Of a stretch of DNA of 64,000 bases, positions 34,837 through 47,150 are shown in pieces (positions within the stretch are counted from its first letter, which is position 1; each line of letters opens with the position of its first letter). This stretch comes from Alnus glutinosa (lineage: Eukaryota; Streptophyta; Magnoliopsida; Fagales; Betulaceae): NCBI RefSeq assembly GCF_958979055.1, contig NC_084887.1:34264620-34328619 (forward strand), given 5' to 3'. The notes under the pieces were generated by a model that was given only the letters and a program-made list of their open reading frames with translations, was not told the DNA's origin and searched no databases. The position numbers and the translations under genes are program-made.

Positions 34837-36973
34837 TTTAAGTTTTACCTATATTTCGGGTCATTTTTTTATCTAATACCTACGGGCTACGAGTCTTACC
34901 ATGCTCAATCTAGCTAATGTCACCATGAGACATATAATATGTAATTTAATATTTTATTCCAACATTTTCAATTTCCTTTAGCTTTTATTTATCCTGAATG
35001 TTACAGGTGACTTTATTTTGTGGTGTATGATTTGAGTATTGATTAAAATTGCAAAATTGAACTTCGTGTTGAATTGAGATAATTAACCACTGATTAAATA
35101 ATAATAATAGATTAGGGTCAATCGCGTTTTTGCAGTTTCTTCTTGTTGTATTAATGTTTCCTAAGAATATGTGATGAAAGTACCATGCAAATTAACCTAA
35201 AAAGAAGTAACATGCATGAGTTAAAAAGAACAAGAATGGCTTTCTAAATTTATGTCTATGTTGTAGCCTGTAGGTTCCAACCAAGTAACTAGTATGACTA
35301 CATACGATCGATAGACTTAAACTTCAAAATTTTTTGTGGGTAAAAGAATTAATTAGCATCCTATTATTCAAAATTTTATTCAAATTTTGAAGAAAAACAC
35401 CACTTTTTTTTGTCTTCCTATTTTAACTGCTTATTTCTAAGAAGCACTTTAAATCCCATTCTTTATTTTTTTTTTCTCTACTCCATTAAAATACTCATTC
35501 TCATTCTTTAAACACTTTACATCCCACTTTTTCTCGTTCTTTAAAATATTCATTCTCATTAAAAATATCCATTAAACCCACCTAAAGAATGGTACAATGG
35601 TTTTTTATATATGAAAACTATTGTAGTATTTTGTCCAAAAATGGGATTTCAATTTAGTTCATGAGTTTTCTAATTCGATAATAAAGTCTTTAGGTTTTCC
35701 TCTCGTTTCAAATGGGCCGTCCATTTGTCAATCTTTCATATCATTTAATTAACAGTATTCCATGACGTATCAATTAAATTAATTTCCTGTGCCCTCGTTT
35801 GACATGTCATGTACCAATTATACATGCCAAATGGCACATGTACTTTAAATTACAAATACACTATAAATAAAAAATTAAAAATATATTTTCTAAAAAAATA
35901 AAATAAAAAGGCCATGTGACCGATGATCCTAAATAAAGGGTAGGGCACGCAACGTCCCCTTCAGAGGGGTTGTCACCCCAAAGAAGAGGGCCAACGTCCT
36001 TTTATCTAGTGATCAGAGGTGGCCAATTAGGGGTGTTCAGCCATATCCGGCCAACTTGATCTCTCTCTTTTCCTTTTTTTTTTTTGAGTTTTAAATTGTT
36101 TTTTTTATCTAGAGTTATTTATAATTTAAAGTACATTTACTGTGATTTTTTCCTTCAATATATATTAAGACAGAACCCGCAGGACGTTTCCTTCGATGCC
36201 CATTCGTATAATTGACATTAAATGGCAATTCCATTATGAAGATAGTGGAATGGATCACAGCAAGGGATGACTGTGTAATTTGAAAAATGAAACTTTTGAC
36301 CAGTGCTGCATGTGGTAATTAACATGTACAGATCGAAGATGTAATTGACTGAGATGATTAGGGCAGGCAACAATCAATTATGGGATAGCTAGCTCTAGTA
36401 AATTGACAGTATATGCCAATATCAAAAGGATCTAAACTGCATTTTTGCTTGGTTTTGGTACATCTTCTGACCTCTTAATATGAGGTAGGAGGTTTCAATG
36501 CCAATAGATCGAGCCAGAGCAACAGTAAGGTGTAAGCACCGTGCCCCCACTTGGGTTGCAAACATAGTTTTCAAGTCCACAGCTTAATAAAACCACGCGG
36601 CTTCAAACCTCAAAACTGTTTTCATCAGCAAAAAAAAAATGAATAGTTTCAACAATTGACAGTAGCAAAAGCTCCAAAACCACTTCACGCATCCTTAGGT
36701 TGCATGGTCCCAACAGCTCAAAGATGAGTCTAGTTGTCAGTCAGGTGTGATGTTGACTGACCTCTATTTATTCCCCCTCAAATCCTCCCCCTCTCTTCAT
36801 TTCCTCAATCACGTCCATACACACTTCAGTTTCTTGTAATGAATATTCTTTTGTTGTTCTTCCAATTTTCCAGCGACTTCAGAGGGTAATATTACTCATT
36901 TAGTTTCCCTTCTTAATTGTTCAGAAAAGTAGCATAATTAAAGCTGAAGAGCTAGTTTGCTTTGTGCAGGAAA
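34837..36973. other. Intergenic DNA and upstream region of the expansin gene
   Basis: No gene seen in 34837-36700. Positions 35930-36050 hold a repeat-like gggtagggcacgcaacgtcc and ggtggccaattaggggtg segment of a kind common in plant MITEs. The expansin promoter is probably near 36760, with a TATA-like ctatttattcc at 36763-36773 and a CT-rich initiator stretch after it. A donor near 36886 (agag, ggtaata) and an acceptor, gtgcag, ending 36969 suggest an intron in the 5' UTR. Confidence 0.45.
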
Positions 36974-37954
36974 ATGGCTCTTCTTGGTTTCTTCCTAGTG
37001 GGGTTCATCTCAATGTTCTCATCCGTTGAAGGGTATTATGGGGGTTGGACAAATGCTCGTGCAACTTTCTATGGTGGAGGTGATGCTTCTGGGACAATGG
37101 GTATGTAATATGTTATTCCTCTATTCGATTGAATCTAGTTTTATAGTATTTTAATTTTTGTAGATAATAAGAACATTTGCTTACTCATTCTCTTTTTGGC
37201 GATTTTGTAGGTGGTGCTTGTGGGTATGGAAACCTGTACAGTCAGGGGTATGGGATTAACACAGCAGCACTGAGCACTGCATTGTTCAACAATGGCCTAA
37301 GCTGTGGGGCTTGCTTTGAAATTAGATGTGTAAATGATCCACAATGGTGCCTCCCTGGCTCCATTGTAGTCACTGCCACTAATTTCTGCCCACCAGGGGG
37401 ATGGTGTGACCCTCCCCAACTCCACTTTGACCTCTCTCAGCCCATCTTCCAACACATTGCCCAATACAGAGCTGGGGTAGTTCCTGTAGCTTACAGAAGG
37501 TAATCTATAACTACAGGAAAAACGGTCTTTAGCGACGACGGTTGCAGATGCCCCGTCGGTGAAGACTCATTAGGCGTTTTATCTCTCGATCTCTTGGTTA
37601 TTTACAGACTCCTAAAGTAAAATTTTATTTCATGGGTTTTGTAGGATAAGGTGCAGGAGAAGTGGAGGTATTAGGTTCTCCATCAATGGCCATTCCTACT
37701 TCAACTTAGTCCTTGTGACCAATGTCGGTGGTGCTGGTGATGTGCATGCTGTGGCCATCAAGGGCTCAAGAACAGGATGGCAGGCAATGTCAAGGAATTG
37801 GGGACAAAACTGGCAGAGCAATTCATACCTCAATGGACAAAGCCTTTCTTTTGTTGTCACAGCCAGCGACGGACGCAGTGTGGTCTCATACAATGTTGCT
37901 CCAGCTAGTTGGTCCTTCGGACAGACATATACTGGAAGTCAATATCGCTACTAA
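36974..37954 (+). CDS. EXPA: Alpha-expansin with a shortened loop
   Basis: Secreted, pH-dependent cell-wall-loosening protein. Exons 36974-37100, 37211-37499, 37645-37954 (stop TAA) give 241 residues; alpha-expansins are usually about 250. Residues 1-20 form a signal peptide ([20 protein letters not shown]). Domain 1 (GH45-like) shows [34 protein letters not shown] and the conserved HFD. Domain 2 (CBM63) shows [48 protein letters not shown] and the end [13 protein letters not shown]. Between TATNFCPP and GGWCDPP this protein lacks the eight residues (NNALPNNA in Arabidopsis EXPA relatives, from memory) of the alpha-specific insertion; the flanking frame and cysteines are intact. Sequence is closest in feel to the EXPA1/2/8 group; the member number cannot be fixed. 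Confidence 0.93.
37511..37570 (+). mobile_element. CACTA-like terminus remnant in expansin intron 2
   Basis: The sequence actacaggaaaaacggtctt, then tagcgacgacggttgc, begins a few bases after the splice donor. It resembles the 5' end of plant CACTA elements (CACTACAGGAAAA), but the first bases are altered and no matching right end is present within the short intron. A deletion remnant is the simplest reading. Confidence 0.35.
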
Positions 37955-38497
37955 ACATCCCTTTAGCTCTACTATATGTATTGTTACACCATGTCTACTA
38001 GAGTATGATAAGATTATGGTTCCAAAATCTTATAGATTAGATATAATTAAAAAGAGTTGAAGAGTATATAGGGCCAATAATATTGGCTCAAAATGAAAAG
38101 GGTTTGATTTAAAATGGCCCTTTTCATTTGAATATGTAAGTTTTTGCAGTTCATGACTTGCTCTGTTTAATTTGAAGCCTGAAGACCTTATTTAGCTGCT
38201 GGAGAGATACTCTCATGGGCAGTTTGGTATTGAAATTTTACCAGCTGTCGCTAAGGCATAAGAGTGTGAAAAGTAAGTGTTTTATTCTAAGGTCATTAAT
38301 GTAACAAGCTTTTAAAAGCTGCACATGCCTATGTCTGTATTTGAGATATATATTATTTGAATGTAATTGGCAAATTAAGTTTAAGTTTCTCTAGTTGATG
38401 GCGATGTAAGAGAGACCTCAACTATTATCCAACTTATTGTTCATGTAATAAATGTATTCTTTCCTTTCACACTATTGTTTTGTTTAACACACATGCT

Positions 38498-38528
<31 letters not shown>

Positions 38529-40109
38529 TTTCTTTCCTTTATTTATTTATTTTTTTTTTTTTGTGGTCTCTCTATGGCATCTCTCTATCTACTTTACATT
38601 TCTTTGCTTCTCAAAAGTCAAGACGGCACTACACGTTATTGGAATTTTTTGAGTTCGAGGAAAATATACTTTAATTAGCTCTCTAAACTATCACAACTTT
38701 TTTATTTACGCCACCTAACTTCAAAACTAGCATATGGATACATTAAACTCTAATATCAATTGTCAAAAAGGCCACGCTCTCAGTGTTGGACGTAAAAATA
38801 GATGAAAAAGCGGTCATAAGCATCACATATTTTAACTCAAAAGGTTGTTTTTTAAGTTTTGTATTTATGTTGACAAATCCTAGTGTCAAATCATAGGTCG
38901 TTTTGGTTGTAGTTGATAGTAGTTGAGTTAGAGTTGAGTCTAGTTCGAAATGTGATTCAAATGGCACTTTATGCAAACTTGCTCGACCCTCGTTAAAGCG
39001 AGATCAAATAGAAATTTCGCTCAAGCGAATCACAATAGAAATTTCGTTTGACCCTCGTATTGTCTTAACAATATGATTCCTTATTTATCTTTTATTTTTT
39101 GCACTTATATTTTGGTTTTTTGTTGATTGATTTAATTTGTGTGGTTTGTGCCTCCCTTAACTTTAATTAGTAAAGTTAGTCTTGAAATACGTACCGATTC
39201 ATGCACCCCTTCCAGGTGTGTTTGTTTGAGTCTAAACCTTGGCTTTTTCACACCATACGATTTATATCACCTAAACAATTAGAGAATCATGTACTCTCCC
39301 TTCGATCTCCTTTATCGCCATTAATTTAGCTATTTTTAGTGCAAGAGAGTAAAAAACATTATGGTTCTGCCACACTTTGGAAAAGAACCCCAAAGACCAA
39401 CCTAAGAGACAACAAAGTACGTATGCATAATTAAAACCGTTTGTCTGTCTCCCTTCCATATTGTGACACGGGAAAAATGCTTTTTACTGTAGTTAAAACC
39501 CTGATATCGAGCTATAACCATCCGATGTGGTTCCAACTTCCAAGTGAAAAAGTTAGTTGGTATTTCTAAGTAAATTAAAACTTGGTAAGCCGAAGCACCG
39601 ACACAAGCAAGTAAGCAAGATTGTACAATCAGCCAGTAAAATGAGCAACAAATGTTCAGGGTCCCAAATGCGCGCCTGCTGTCAACAACAACGTCCACAG
39701 GAAGTTTAACTTTTTCTGTATTCCCTGTTCGGAGTCAACTTCAACACTTTAATATTCCCAATATAGAAAAGGGCAAACCACTCAGAAAAAAGATTGAACA
39801 AGGCAAACCAGAACTTTAGCAAGTGAGAAGTGATTAGGGGCGCACATGTAAAAGAGCCAGATCTTCAGTAGAAACAAAGCTAGAAGAGTTGCCGACACAT
39901 AGGTTTTTACTATCAACTTTATAACTTGAAGTGATTATTGACTTATCATTGTATATACATGCATTACACCATCTCAAGTTCTCGATCTAGCTTCATACAA
40001 TTGCACAAACAATCAGTGGCCGGAAAGGAAATTAAACGTCATTAATTCTTTGATGAAATTAAATGTCGGGTTTGGGTTCCCCAATGGCTCAATACATCAT
40101 AGTCGAGCT

Positions 40110-40171
<62 letters not shown>

Positions 40172-40416
40172 ACCCCCCACATTCTTTGAATTGCTTTCAC
40201 TCGTTCGTTGTCTCACATCTTAGCAGATTCTAGCCAAGCTGTAGGCAAATACTAGCTCATATTGTCTGTCTAATGCTGTTAAACATTGCAGTGGTTGCAG
40301 CGTCACTATCTCCACTTCTCCGGGTCATAAGAATACAATCAAGCGCATATTCGGGACAGTTTGTCTCACATATATACGGGGGGCGTTGATTTCCAACTCT
40401 GGTTTTGGAGCTACAG
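37955..40416. other. Expansin 3' UTR and intergenic DNA
   Basis: The expansin 3' UTR probably extends to about 38460 (aataaatgt near 38448). A (CT)n tract lies at 38502-38528. Around 38650-38800, phrases such as gctctctaaactatcac resemble MITE ends. Around 38985-39055 a short tandem repeat (aatagaaatttcg, tcgaccctcg) occurs. A (TA)n tract of nearly 60 bases lies at 40110-40167. No gene is supported. Confidence 0.5.
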
Positions 40417-41890
40417 TGTTGAGTATACACCTGTGGGTTGGCGTAAAAAAGTTGAGTGATTAATACACAGCATAATTGGGCTCATAACTCATTAGGTTAA
40501 GTTTGTGAGTTGAGTGGTGTTTTTTTATTTTAATTTTTTTTATAGATAAATGAAGAGAAATTACAACTAAAAAAAACAAATTAGGAGTGAGCAACCCAAC
40601 AATAAGCACCAGAGAAAACAAAAATTAGGAGAAATGCATCAAATGAATGACAGGACCCTATTGATTATTGGCATGAATGGCAAGAGAACCGAGGCTGCCA
40701 ATAAAGGCGGTTAAACAAGGCTTGATATGGTCTTGACGAACCCTACCCAAACACTTGTCGGGTAAAAACTACAAGGAACATTGAGAAAATATAGGAAAAA
40801 AAGGAAGAAAGAAGAAGAAGAACAACAACAACAAAATCATCACAACATCGGAAGGGATGAATTGAGGCTACAAGCATGGCTGAACGTTGCCGACACCGAT
40901 TCGTGAAGGCCACGTGCGCCAGCACTTAAAGACCTCTCTCCAGCAGAGGATGCCAAGGGATACCGCAAACAACCGACAGTAGAAGCGGGAGAATTAAGGC
41001 TGGGAGGAGGAACATAGCCAACACATGTCGACGAGTGAGATTCACTCGTTGATGAGTGCAAGCCACGCTCCAGTGTATGGATTTCTGGAGAAGTCAGGGT
41101 TAGTGTTGACGGAGGCGGAAGACGATGGGGAACATGATGAAGAGGCATGTGCCGTGCTGAATTTGGCGAAGGAATGTAAATCTAGTTTCGAAAAATTTGA
41201 CTTGAGATTCTATTTAAATTCGGCGGAAGACACAGCAGAGGAGGGAGATGGCTGATGAAAGCTATGTTGATGGTAAGGAAAGCACATAAAGGGCCTCCAA
41301 ATATGCGGATAAGGTTAGAGAAAACTCTAATAAGAGAAGAGCCTCAAAAGAAGCATAAGCATAGGGAGAAAGGAGGAAGAGGGGAGAAGAAAGGGAAGAG
41401 GAGGGAGAGGGAAGCACAAAGCTTCCCTCCTCCCATGGCTTTTTGGGAAGCACCAAAGATTTTTTTTGGTGTTATGTCCACCAATTTGTAATTGAGTAGT
41501 GTTTTAATATGCTATATTATGAGCTCATTTTTTAAGGTATCAATCACCTTAACAAGTGATATCAAAGTCGATAGTAGTGTACATCATGATGGAGTGGTGG
41601 AAGCAAATCCACATAGCCAACAAGTGGTCTTGGAGAGGGCCATAAGATTGACATATAAAAAGCTTTTATTTGAGAGGGAGTATTGTAACATTAATGTGGT
41701 GATTGAGTCACATGTGACTCAGATTGTTGAATATACACATATGAGTGTAGAAATGTTTGAGTCTTACATTGAAAAAATGTCGTAAGTATTGTGAATGATT
41801 AATATAGTATAGTTGGATCTAAACCCATAAACTTTAATTTTTGTTAAGTGATGTCTTAACCTACGTACTCTATTATGAAGAGTAATTATA
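40417..41890 (+). mobile_element. Possible TRIM-like miniature LTR retrotransposon, interrupted
   Basis: Two diverged direct repeats are visible. The left one starts tgttgagtatacac at 40417 and runs through gagtgattaatacacagcat to the gagctcattttttaaggtat region near 41540. The right one starts tgttgaatatacac at 41725 and runs through gaatgattaatatagtat to about 41890. After the left copy comes gtgatatcaaagtcgatag, resembling the tggtatcagagc primer-binding motif of plant Copia elements. There is no coding domain between them. The left repeat is cut by the insertion at 40525-41492. Moderately supported only. Confidence 0.45.
40525..41492 (-). mobile_element. Non-LTR retroelement insertion (minus strand) with A-rich tail and target duplication
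   Basis: On the minus strand the insert starts near 41470 (ggtgcttcccaaaaagccat) with a pyrimidine-rich leader. It carries only short open frames (Ser/Pro/His-rich, 41148-40840) and ends with an A-rich stretch, ctataaaaaaaatt, near 40535. Flanking sequences ttgagtggtgtttt (40510-40523) and ttgagtagtgtttt (41493-41506) look like a 14-bp target duplication. It may be a truncated or internally deleted LINE, or a retroposed transcript. No RT domain is visible. Confidence 0.5.
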
Positions 41891-43832
41891 AATACTCAAA
41901 TTTCATCCTTTCCCATCCCAGTGGCAGATGAAAATTTCAAAATATCAATCTCAGTGACAAATAGATCCACTGGAGATATGGTGATGGGTGGGACTGTGGG
42001 AGACAAAAAGGGTAACTGGTTGTTGAAAACTTTAAATGGTGAGCCAGGTTGGCTAAACGACTGAAAAAAGTGATCTTGCAATAGACCAATGGGCCCATGT
42101 AACGGTTCTTCATTTGCCAGCATTTCAGTGGTTGCTTCCCTGTTACATTTAATTGATTCGACAGCATGTCTTCGAAATGGGATCCTCTCCAGTTCAAATG
42201 GGCTGGCATTGAAGATAGCCGTGCTGATTGTTGGGCTCAGGTGAAGCCCGGACTTCATTAATTAGACCACATTAAATAAAAAGAAAAAAGAAAAAAGAAA
42301 AAGACATACATATGGCATGTGAGCGTGAGGGATCACCAACTTTAAATTCGAACTATTAAATGAAATAGTTCACTCAAATGTAGAAATTGAAATGGGAAAT
42401 GTTATTGATAGTTTTCTGCTTGAGGTAGAGTCACCGATTACACATAAATAAATGATATTTGGCCACTCCATGACACAATTATTGATATATGCACTATTGA
42501 CTTTTTTTATTATTATTAAAAAAAAAAAAAAAAAAAAAAAACCAAAAATCATGTAAATAGATTGCGATCTGGTTTTGTGTTACTTTTTTTTAAAAAAAAA
42601 AAAAATCAATAATTATGTCATAGGATAGTCAAATATTATTTCTCTTACACAAAAGCGTTTGATAAAATGCTTCAATGACCTTTCCTCTTGTTAATGCTGG
42701 AATAAATAGCTACTCCTACTTACAATAACAAATATTAATTTTTAAGATGAATGATCGATCCTAAGATAAAGATAACCGATAGAAATAAATATAAATGACG
42801 TGATAAGGTGTGCTAAGCTCCCCTTATCTTTTATTCTTATCAATAATGATTGGGCTAATCCAAGTAATTAGGATTGGAGGAGGACTCCTATATCATCTAA
42901 CTTCACCCACTGACGGGTACCCTGGGGGGAACTTTTTTGGGCATGCAAAAAGAAATTTCTCAGCTAAACTACGGCTAGTAATAGCTCCCAAGGACGAGTT
43001 TCGTGTTGCTATATATCTGTCTTTAAGCATATAATTTCCATGCCTTGAGGTGTTCTCTATGGAGTTTTTTTTTTTTTTTTTTGCCTGTTTTGCCATAACT
43101 TGAAATACATCTTGTAACCCTTTGAATCTGATTTCCAACGCAACCAAGTTTTCCTTTATATGATATTAGAATCAAACTCTATGGCCGTTTTACTCCGATT
43201 AGGTCTTTGTTAGACAATATTTATAAACTTGAATTTACATATCTTCGACCGACTTTTACACTGACTTAATTCTTAACTCAAACTTAAACATTACAACCTA
43301 GAAACCATGTTTTGGCACATGAATTTGTCTAACACAAAATTTAAACCTAACGCTGCAAAGTGTGATTGAGTTTTCTTTCCTATTTCATTTATTGATGTTA
43401 GAAAACTATTTTGACTGATTTTCTACCTTGAAATTTGTGGAAATCCAGCAGCATTGGCCTTTGTCTCAACCTGCCTAGGTTGCTTCTTCCCTAAGGTAAG
43501 GTCAAGTGGGAACATCAACATTGAAATAGAGGATCAGCTTGAGAAAAATGGAGGAAACAGTTTTCTTTTCCCTATTGATACCTTTGATAAAGTTTCTATT
43601 GGGAAAGCGTGGGAGATGTCTATCTATGCTTATAGTTTTCTTGCTTTTCAAAAGGGATTGTCTCGAGTTCAACTCCATAATTTGAAGAAAAAAGTTCAGA
43701 GTTGTCAGTAGTTTCTTTTTGGTGCTGTTATAGTCCCAAGATTTTTATTTTATTTTTTCAATTTATTCATGAATCATAATAGGAAACCACATTAGCTTAT
43801 AAATGTTAAATGTTAGTTTATTGGCTACATTC
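41891..43832. other. Intergenic DNA, unclassified
   Basis: A 120-codon minus-strand frame at 41896-42258 and an 85-codon plus-strand frame at 43454-43711 are open but match no family I recognise, and neither has supporting gene signals. Poly(A) runs lie at 42518-42541 and 42591-42604, and a poly(T) run at 43065-43082. Confidence 0.4.
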
Positions 43833-44526
43833 TGTTGACAAAATTAATATCTTGTAAGTGTGCTGCTGTAACAGGGACGCCGTAAATATTCAGAGTTTTT
43901 CAGAATATTCAAAATTTAATTCTCTAACTTAGAAAGAGTCTTATTATGACAATATTAGTGTCACAAGCGCTAAGAAGGCAATTTTCGGAGTCCAAAAAGA
44001 TTCTGCACAGTTTACAGCTCAGCAAAGTCGGTTTCCTAGTTACCAGACAGACGGCCCAGAGGAAATGTCTGGACGCCCATTGGTGTTTGAAAAGTGTCTG
44101 AACACCTCAGCAGACACCAATCACAGAGAACGCATGTTTGCACAGATGTTTAGACAACCCAGCGGACACCTAGACGCAAGAGACCCTGTTCGCACAAGTG
44201 TCCGAACAGCAAACTGAAAGGCTGTGAACGGTGAAGACAACATGCAACCGTTCGGACGGAACCGTCCGGACACTAGGGCAGCACCGTCCGGATGCAAAGA
44301 CTGAAGATTAATGAAGAAACGTGTGAGATCGAGTGAAAAGAAGTTAACTGCTGCTTGCGGTCCGGACACCCACTGTCTTGGTTCGGATGCCGCCTAAAAA
44401 ACTCCAAATCAGTATTGTATTAGGTCTTCTAGAGCCTATATATAAAAGTCTCTAGGCGTGTATTGTTTGGAGAATTCAATACTGAATTTCAGTGTGCTAA
44501 GAGATGGTGTTTAAGCAGAGATTATT

Positions 44527-46286
44527 AGGAGATGTTAGGTAAGTAATTGTGTAATATAATATTTGTTTGAATAGTAGTAAGTGTTGTGCAAATATCTACC
44601 TAAATAAATAGGCAAATACTTGTACGTTTTACTCGCAAGTACACAAGATCAAAACGATAGTATAGTAGGCAAATACGAGATCATTCCCACGAGGATTGGT
44701 AAATTATGCTTAAAAAGAATTCCTTAATAATTGAGACGAGTGAAAAGCAATAAAAATATTAATCAGATCAAATAAGAGAAGAGATAAAAATATTGAATAA
44801 ATATAATATGAAATAAGGTAGGGCTTCGATATCCACCACTAATCATACTCAATTAAGATTCACAATGCCAATGCTGCCATCATAACTTGATACTTAATGC
44901 TTACTAGCCACAAGGGAATGGTATCTTCTCCTAAAGCTATTGATTTCCCTGAGCAACGAGTTAGACATGGTATCTACTCTAACTCTTTTCTTCATTGAAG
45001 GATTTAGCATGATATCTACTAAGTTGTTCTTCAAGAAAGCATAAATTTATGGAAATCGGTAAACACACTCAGATTGGAACATGGTGTCTATTCCAGTTGT
45101 CTTTATGTTGATTAATCCAAGAACCTGTGATGGGGTTCTTTTGTTACTTTATTATGCCCAGGACTCAGTCATCCAAATTGACATAAATAACAAATCCATA
45201 CCACATGCATATAATGATCAAGCATAAACATGAGAGGAATTCAAGAAAATAGGAAATAATCAAGTTAAGCATCAATATATGAATTGTAGCAAAGGCGCCA
45301 ATTGAAAACCTTAACGAGACATAATTAGGACTTCAATCGAGCCCTAACTAAAGTATTAGTTACACATAAATTGGATGGAAATCATCCTCATAAGAAAATA
45401 ATAAAAGAAAAGAAAGAAAATAAAAACTATAAAAAACCTCATTCTTGATGTAGCCCTTAATTATTCCTCAAAGCTTGTGTGTCTTTTCTTCAAAGGCTAG
45501 AGGCCTATTTATAGGGATTAGAGAAGCTCTAGAATTCCTATTACAATTCTAAGTAGGTCTTCTAATCCAAATAGAATAATTACAAGTCTTTTCCTTTTCT
45601 AAAATTTCTATCCAAGTAAGAAAAGGATTCCAAAATTCATACAGATTTGCGGTCTCTTATTGCAGGGTGATTTTGGCATGGTAAACGTCCGAATTAGGAA
45701 AAACCTATTTCTTACATATTTGTTGAATTTTCTCTTAGCTTTCCAACGCCATAAATTTTGTTGCAATCTGATATTTGAACCAAAAGTTATGATTAAATTA
45801 CTGAGACGTGCTCATTCTGAATTCTTTCCGAAAATAACGAATTTTTGTCAACTTCTCTTTCCTTAAATTCAAAATTGATTGGAATTGAATCTATCTAAAA
45901 AGTGAGTTTGTTGACTTCATTATAATCTTGGAATTTGATGGATTTTCTTCCAAAACCTGTAAAATACAAGAAAACACAAAAACAACACAAAACATCAAAC
46001 TATAACAAAACTATGAGCTTAACATATGTAAATTAAGGGGCTTGAATGTGTAACATTCAGCACTTATCAGTAAAAAATGATTGATGTGATATAAAATTTG
46101 AGAATGTTTTATAGAAAAGTGAAAAAGTTTTATTTTGTAGTTAATTTTTTTTTTATTTGAACAGTAATAAAAAATTATTGATGTGGTGTAAAAAGTGTAA
46201 AAAAGTTTGAATGTTTTTTATTTGATTTTTTTGGGAGAAGTGAAAAGTTTGTTGGAAATTTTTCACTTGCTTGCCAAACAACTCCT
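44527..46286. mobile_element. MITE inside the Copia LTR, itself interrupted
   Basis: The left end, aggagatgttaggtaagtaa (44527), and the inverted right end, aggagttgtttggcaagcaa (46286 inward), look like diverged terminal inverted repeats. The interior, ttgtttgaatagtagtaa (to 44580), continues at 46070 with gtaaaaaatgattgatgtg. So the MITE is cut by the 44582-46069 insertion. Length without the insert is about 270 bases. Superfamily is probably hAT-like, but the target duplication is unclear. Confidence 0.5.
44582..46069 (-). mobile_element. Solo LTR of a Ty3/Gypsy (Athila/Tat-like) element, 1.49 kb
   Basis: Plus-strand ends are TGTTGTGCAAATATC and GCACTTATCA, flanked by gtaag (44577-44581) and gtaaa (46070-46074), a near-perfect 5-bp duplication. 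On the minus strand the sequence includes cctataaataggcctctag as a TATA region. Near the 3' end it includes cctcgtgggaatgatctcgt and gtgtacttgcgagtaaaacg, phrases I associate with LTR ends of Athila/Tat Gypsy elements. No internal coding domain is present. Confidence 0.6.
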
Positions 46287-46640
46287 TAGATTTGATAGCT
46301 CTCTTAGAGTTTTTTGTGTCGTGTGATTTGATCAATTGAAGTCTAGTTTAGGAAGGGACCCTTAGCTAAAAGAGTCCATTAAAGACCTATTCAGACATGA
46401 GGTCTGGTTGAGAAGCGTTTACGTATAGGTACGTGTCAGAGTTGGAGGTACAACTACTGCATCGAATTATGTGAGTATTACTGCTTTGTAACTAGCTTTG
46501 TCTTCTGAACAGTAAATTTTATGGGTTTGGCTGCCCCGAATTAGTTTTTTCTCTTGATAAGAGTTTTTACTTCGTCAACAAAATATTTGTCTCTTTTAAG
46601 TTTCGCATTTAATATTTTGTTACACAATTGATCACACACT

Positions 46641-47150
46641 CACGTTAATTAGGAGTTTTTATTTATTTTTCATTAAATGATATAAATCCTTTGAGATAAA
46701 TGTTGATTTGTATCCCATAAATCAAGAAATTTAGATGATTTGATTACCGTAAATTAAGAGATTTGTTAACCATAATCTCAAAGATATGTTTGCATTTGAA
46801 ATTGTAAAGCTTTATAAATAGAGCTTACCTTAATCTATGTGTTTTTACCTCTTCTCTTTATCTTTTTATATTATTATCCGTTTCTATAATAAAAACTCGT
46901 GGAAATAGAAATTATTTGGAAGTTGAAAAGTATGGTTCTAGTGTTTCATTTTGTTTTGACAACCTTTCAAGATCTAAATTGTAATATATGATAATGAAAA
47001 GTATGGCTGTAATACTACTAACAATAATCCTAGTAATAGCTTGTTGTAGTGATAATAATACAAAGAAATTCGTATTGGAATTAGACAACAAATAATTAAA
47101 ATTGAGTTTGATATGCTTTATTAATATTTCCAGAAGAAAAAAAGAATAAT
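46641..47150. other. AT-rich spacer and 3' flank of the CML gene
   Basis: No gene is seen. The segment nearest 47150 is the downstream flank (3' UTR side) of the minus-strand EF-hand gene. Confidence 0.5.

Larger units (their letters stand above)
43833..46640 (+). mobile_element. Copia-type solo LTR, split by later insertions
   Basis: Left part about 43833-44526: contains repeated gtccggac-type phrases, a TATA box in cctatatataaaag at 44435-44448 and the usual post-TATA ttcaatactgaatttcag. Right part about 46287-46640: contains gagtccattaaagacc, caactactgcatcgaatta, aacagtaaattttatggg, tttggctgccccgaatta and gtcaacaaaatatttgt, the order seen in R-U5 of plant Copia LTRs. I see no gag-pol, so a solo LTR is likely. 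Exact termini are uncertain. Confidence 0.6.
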
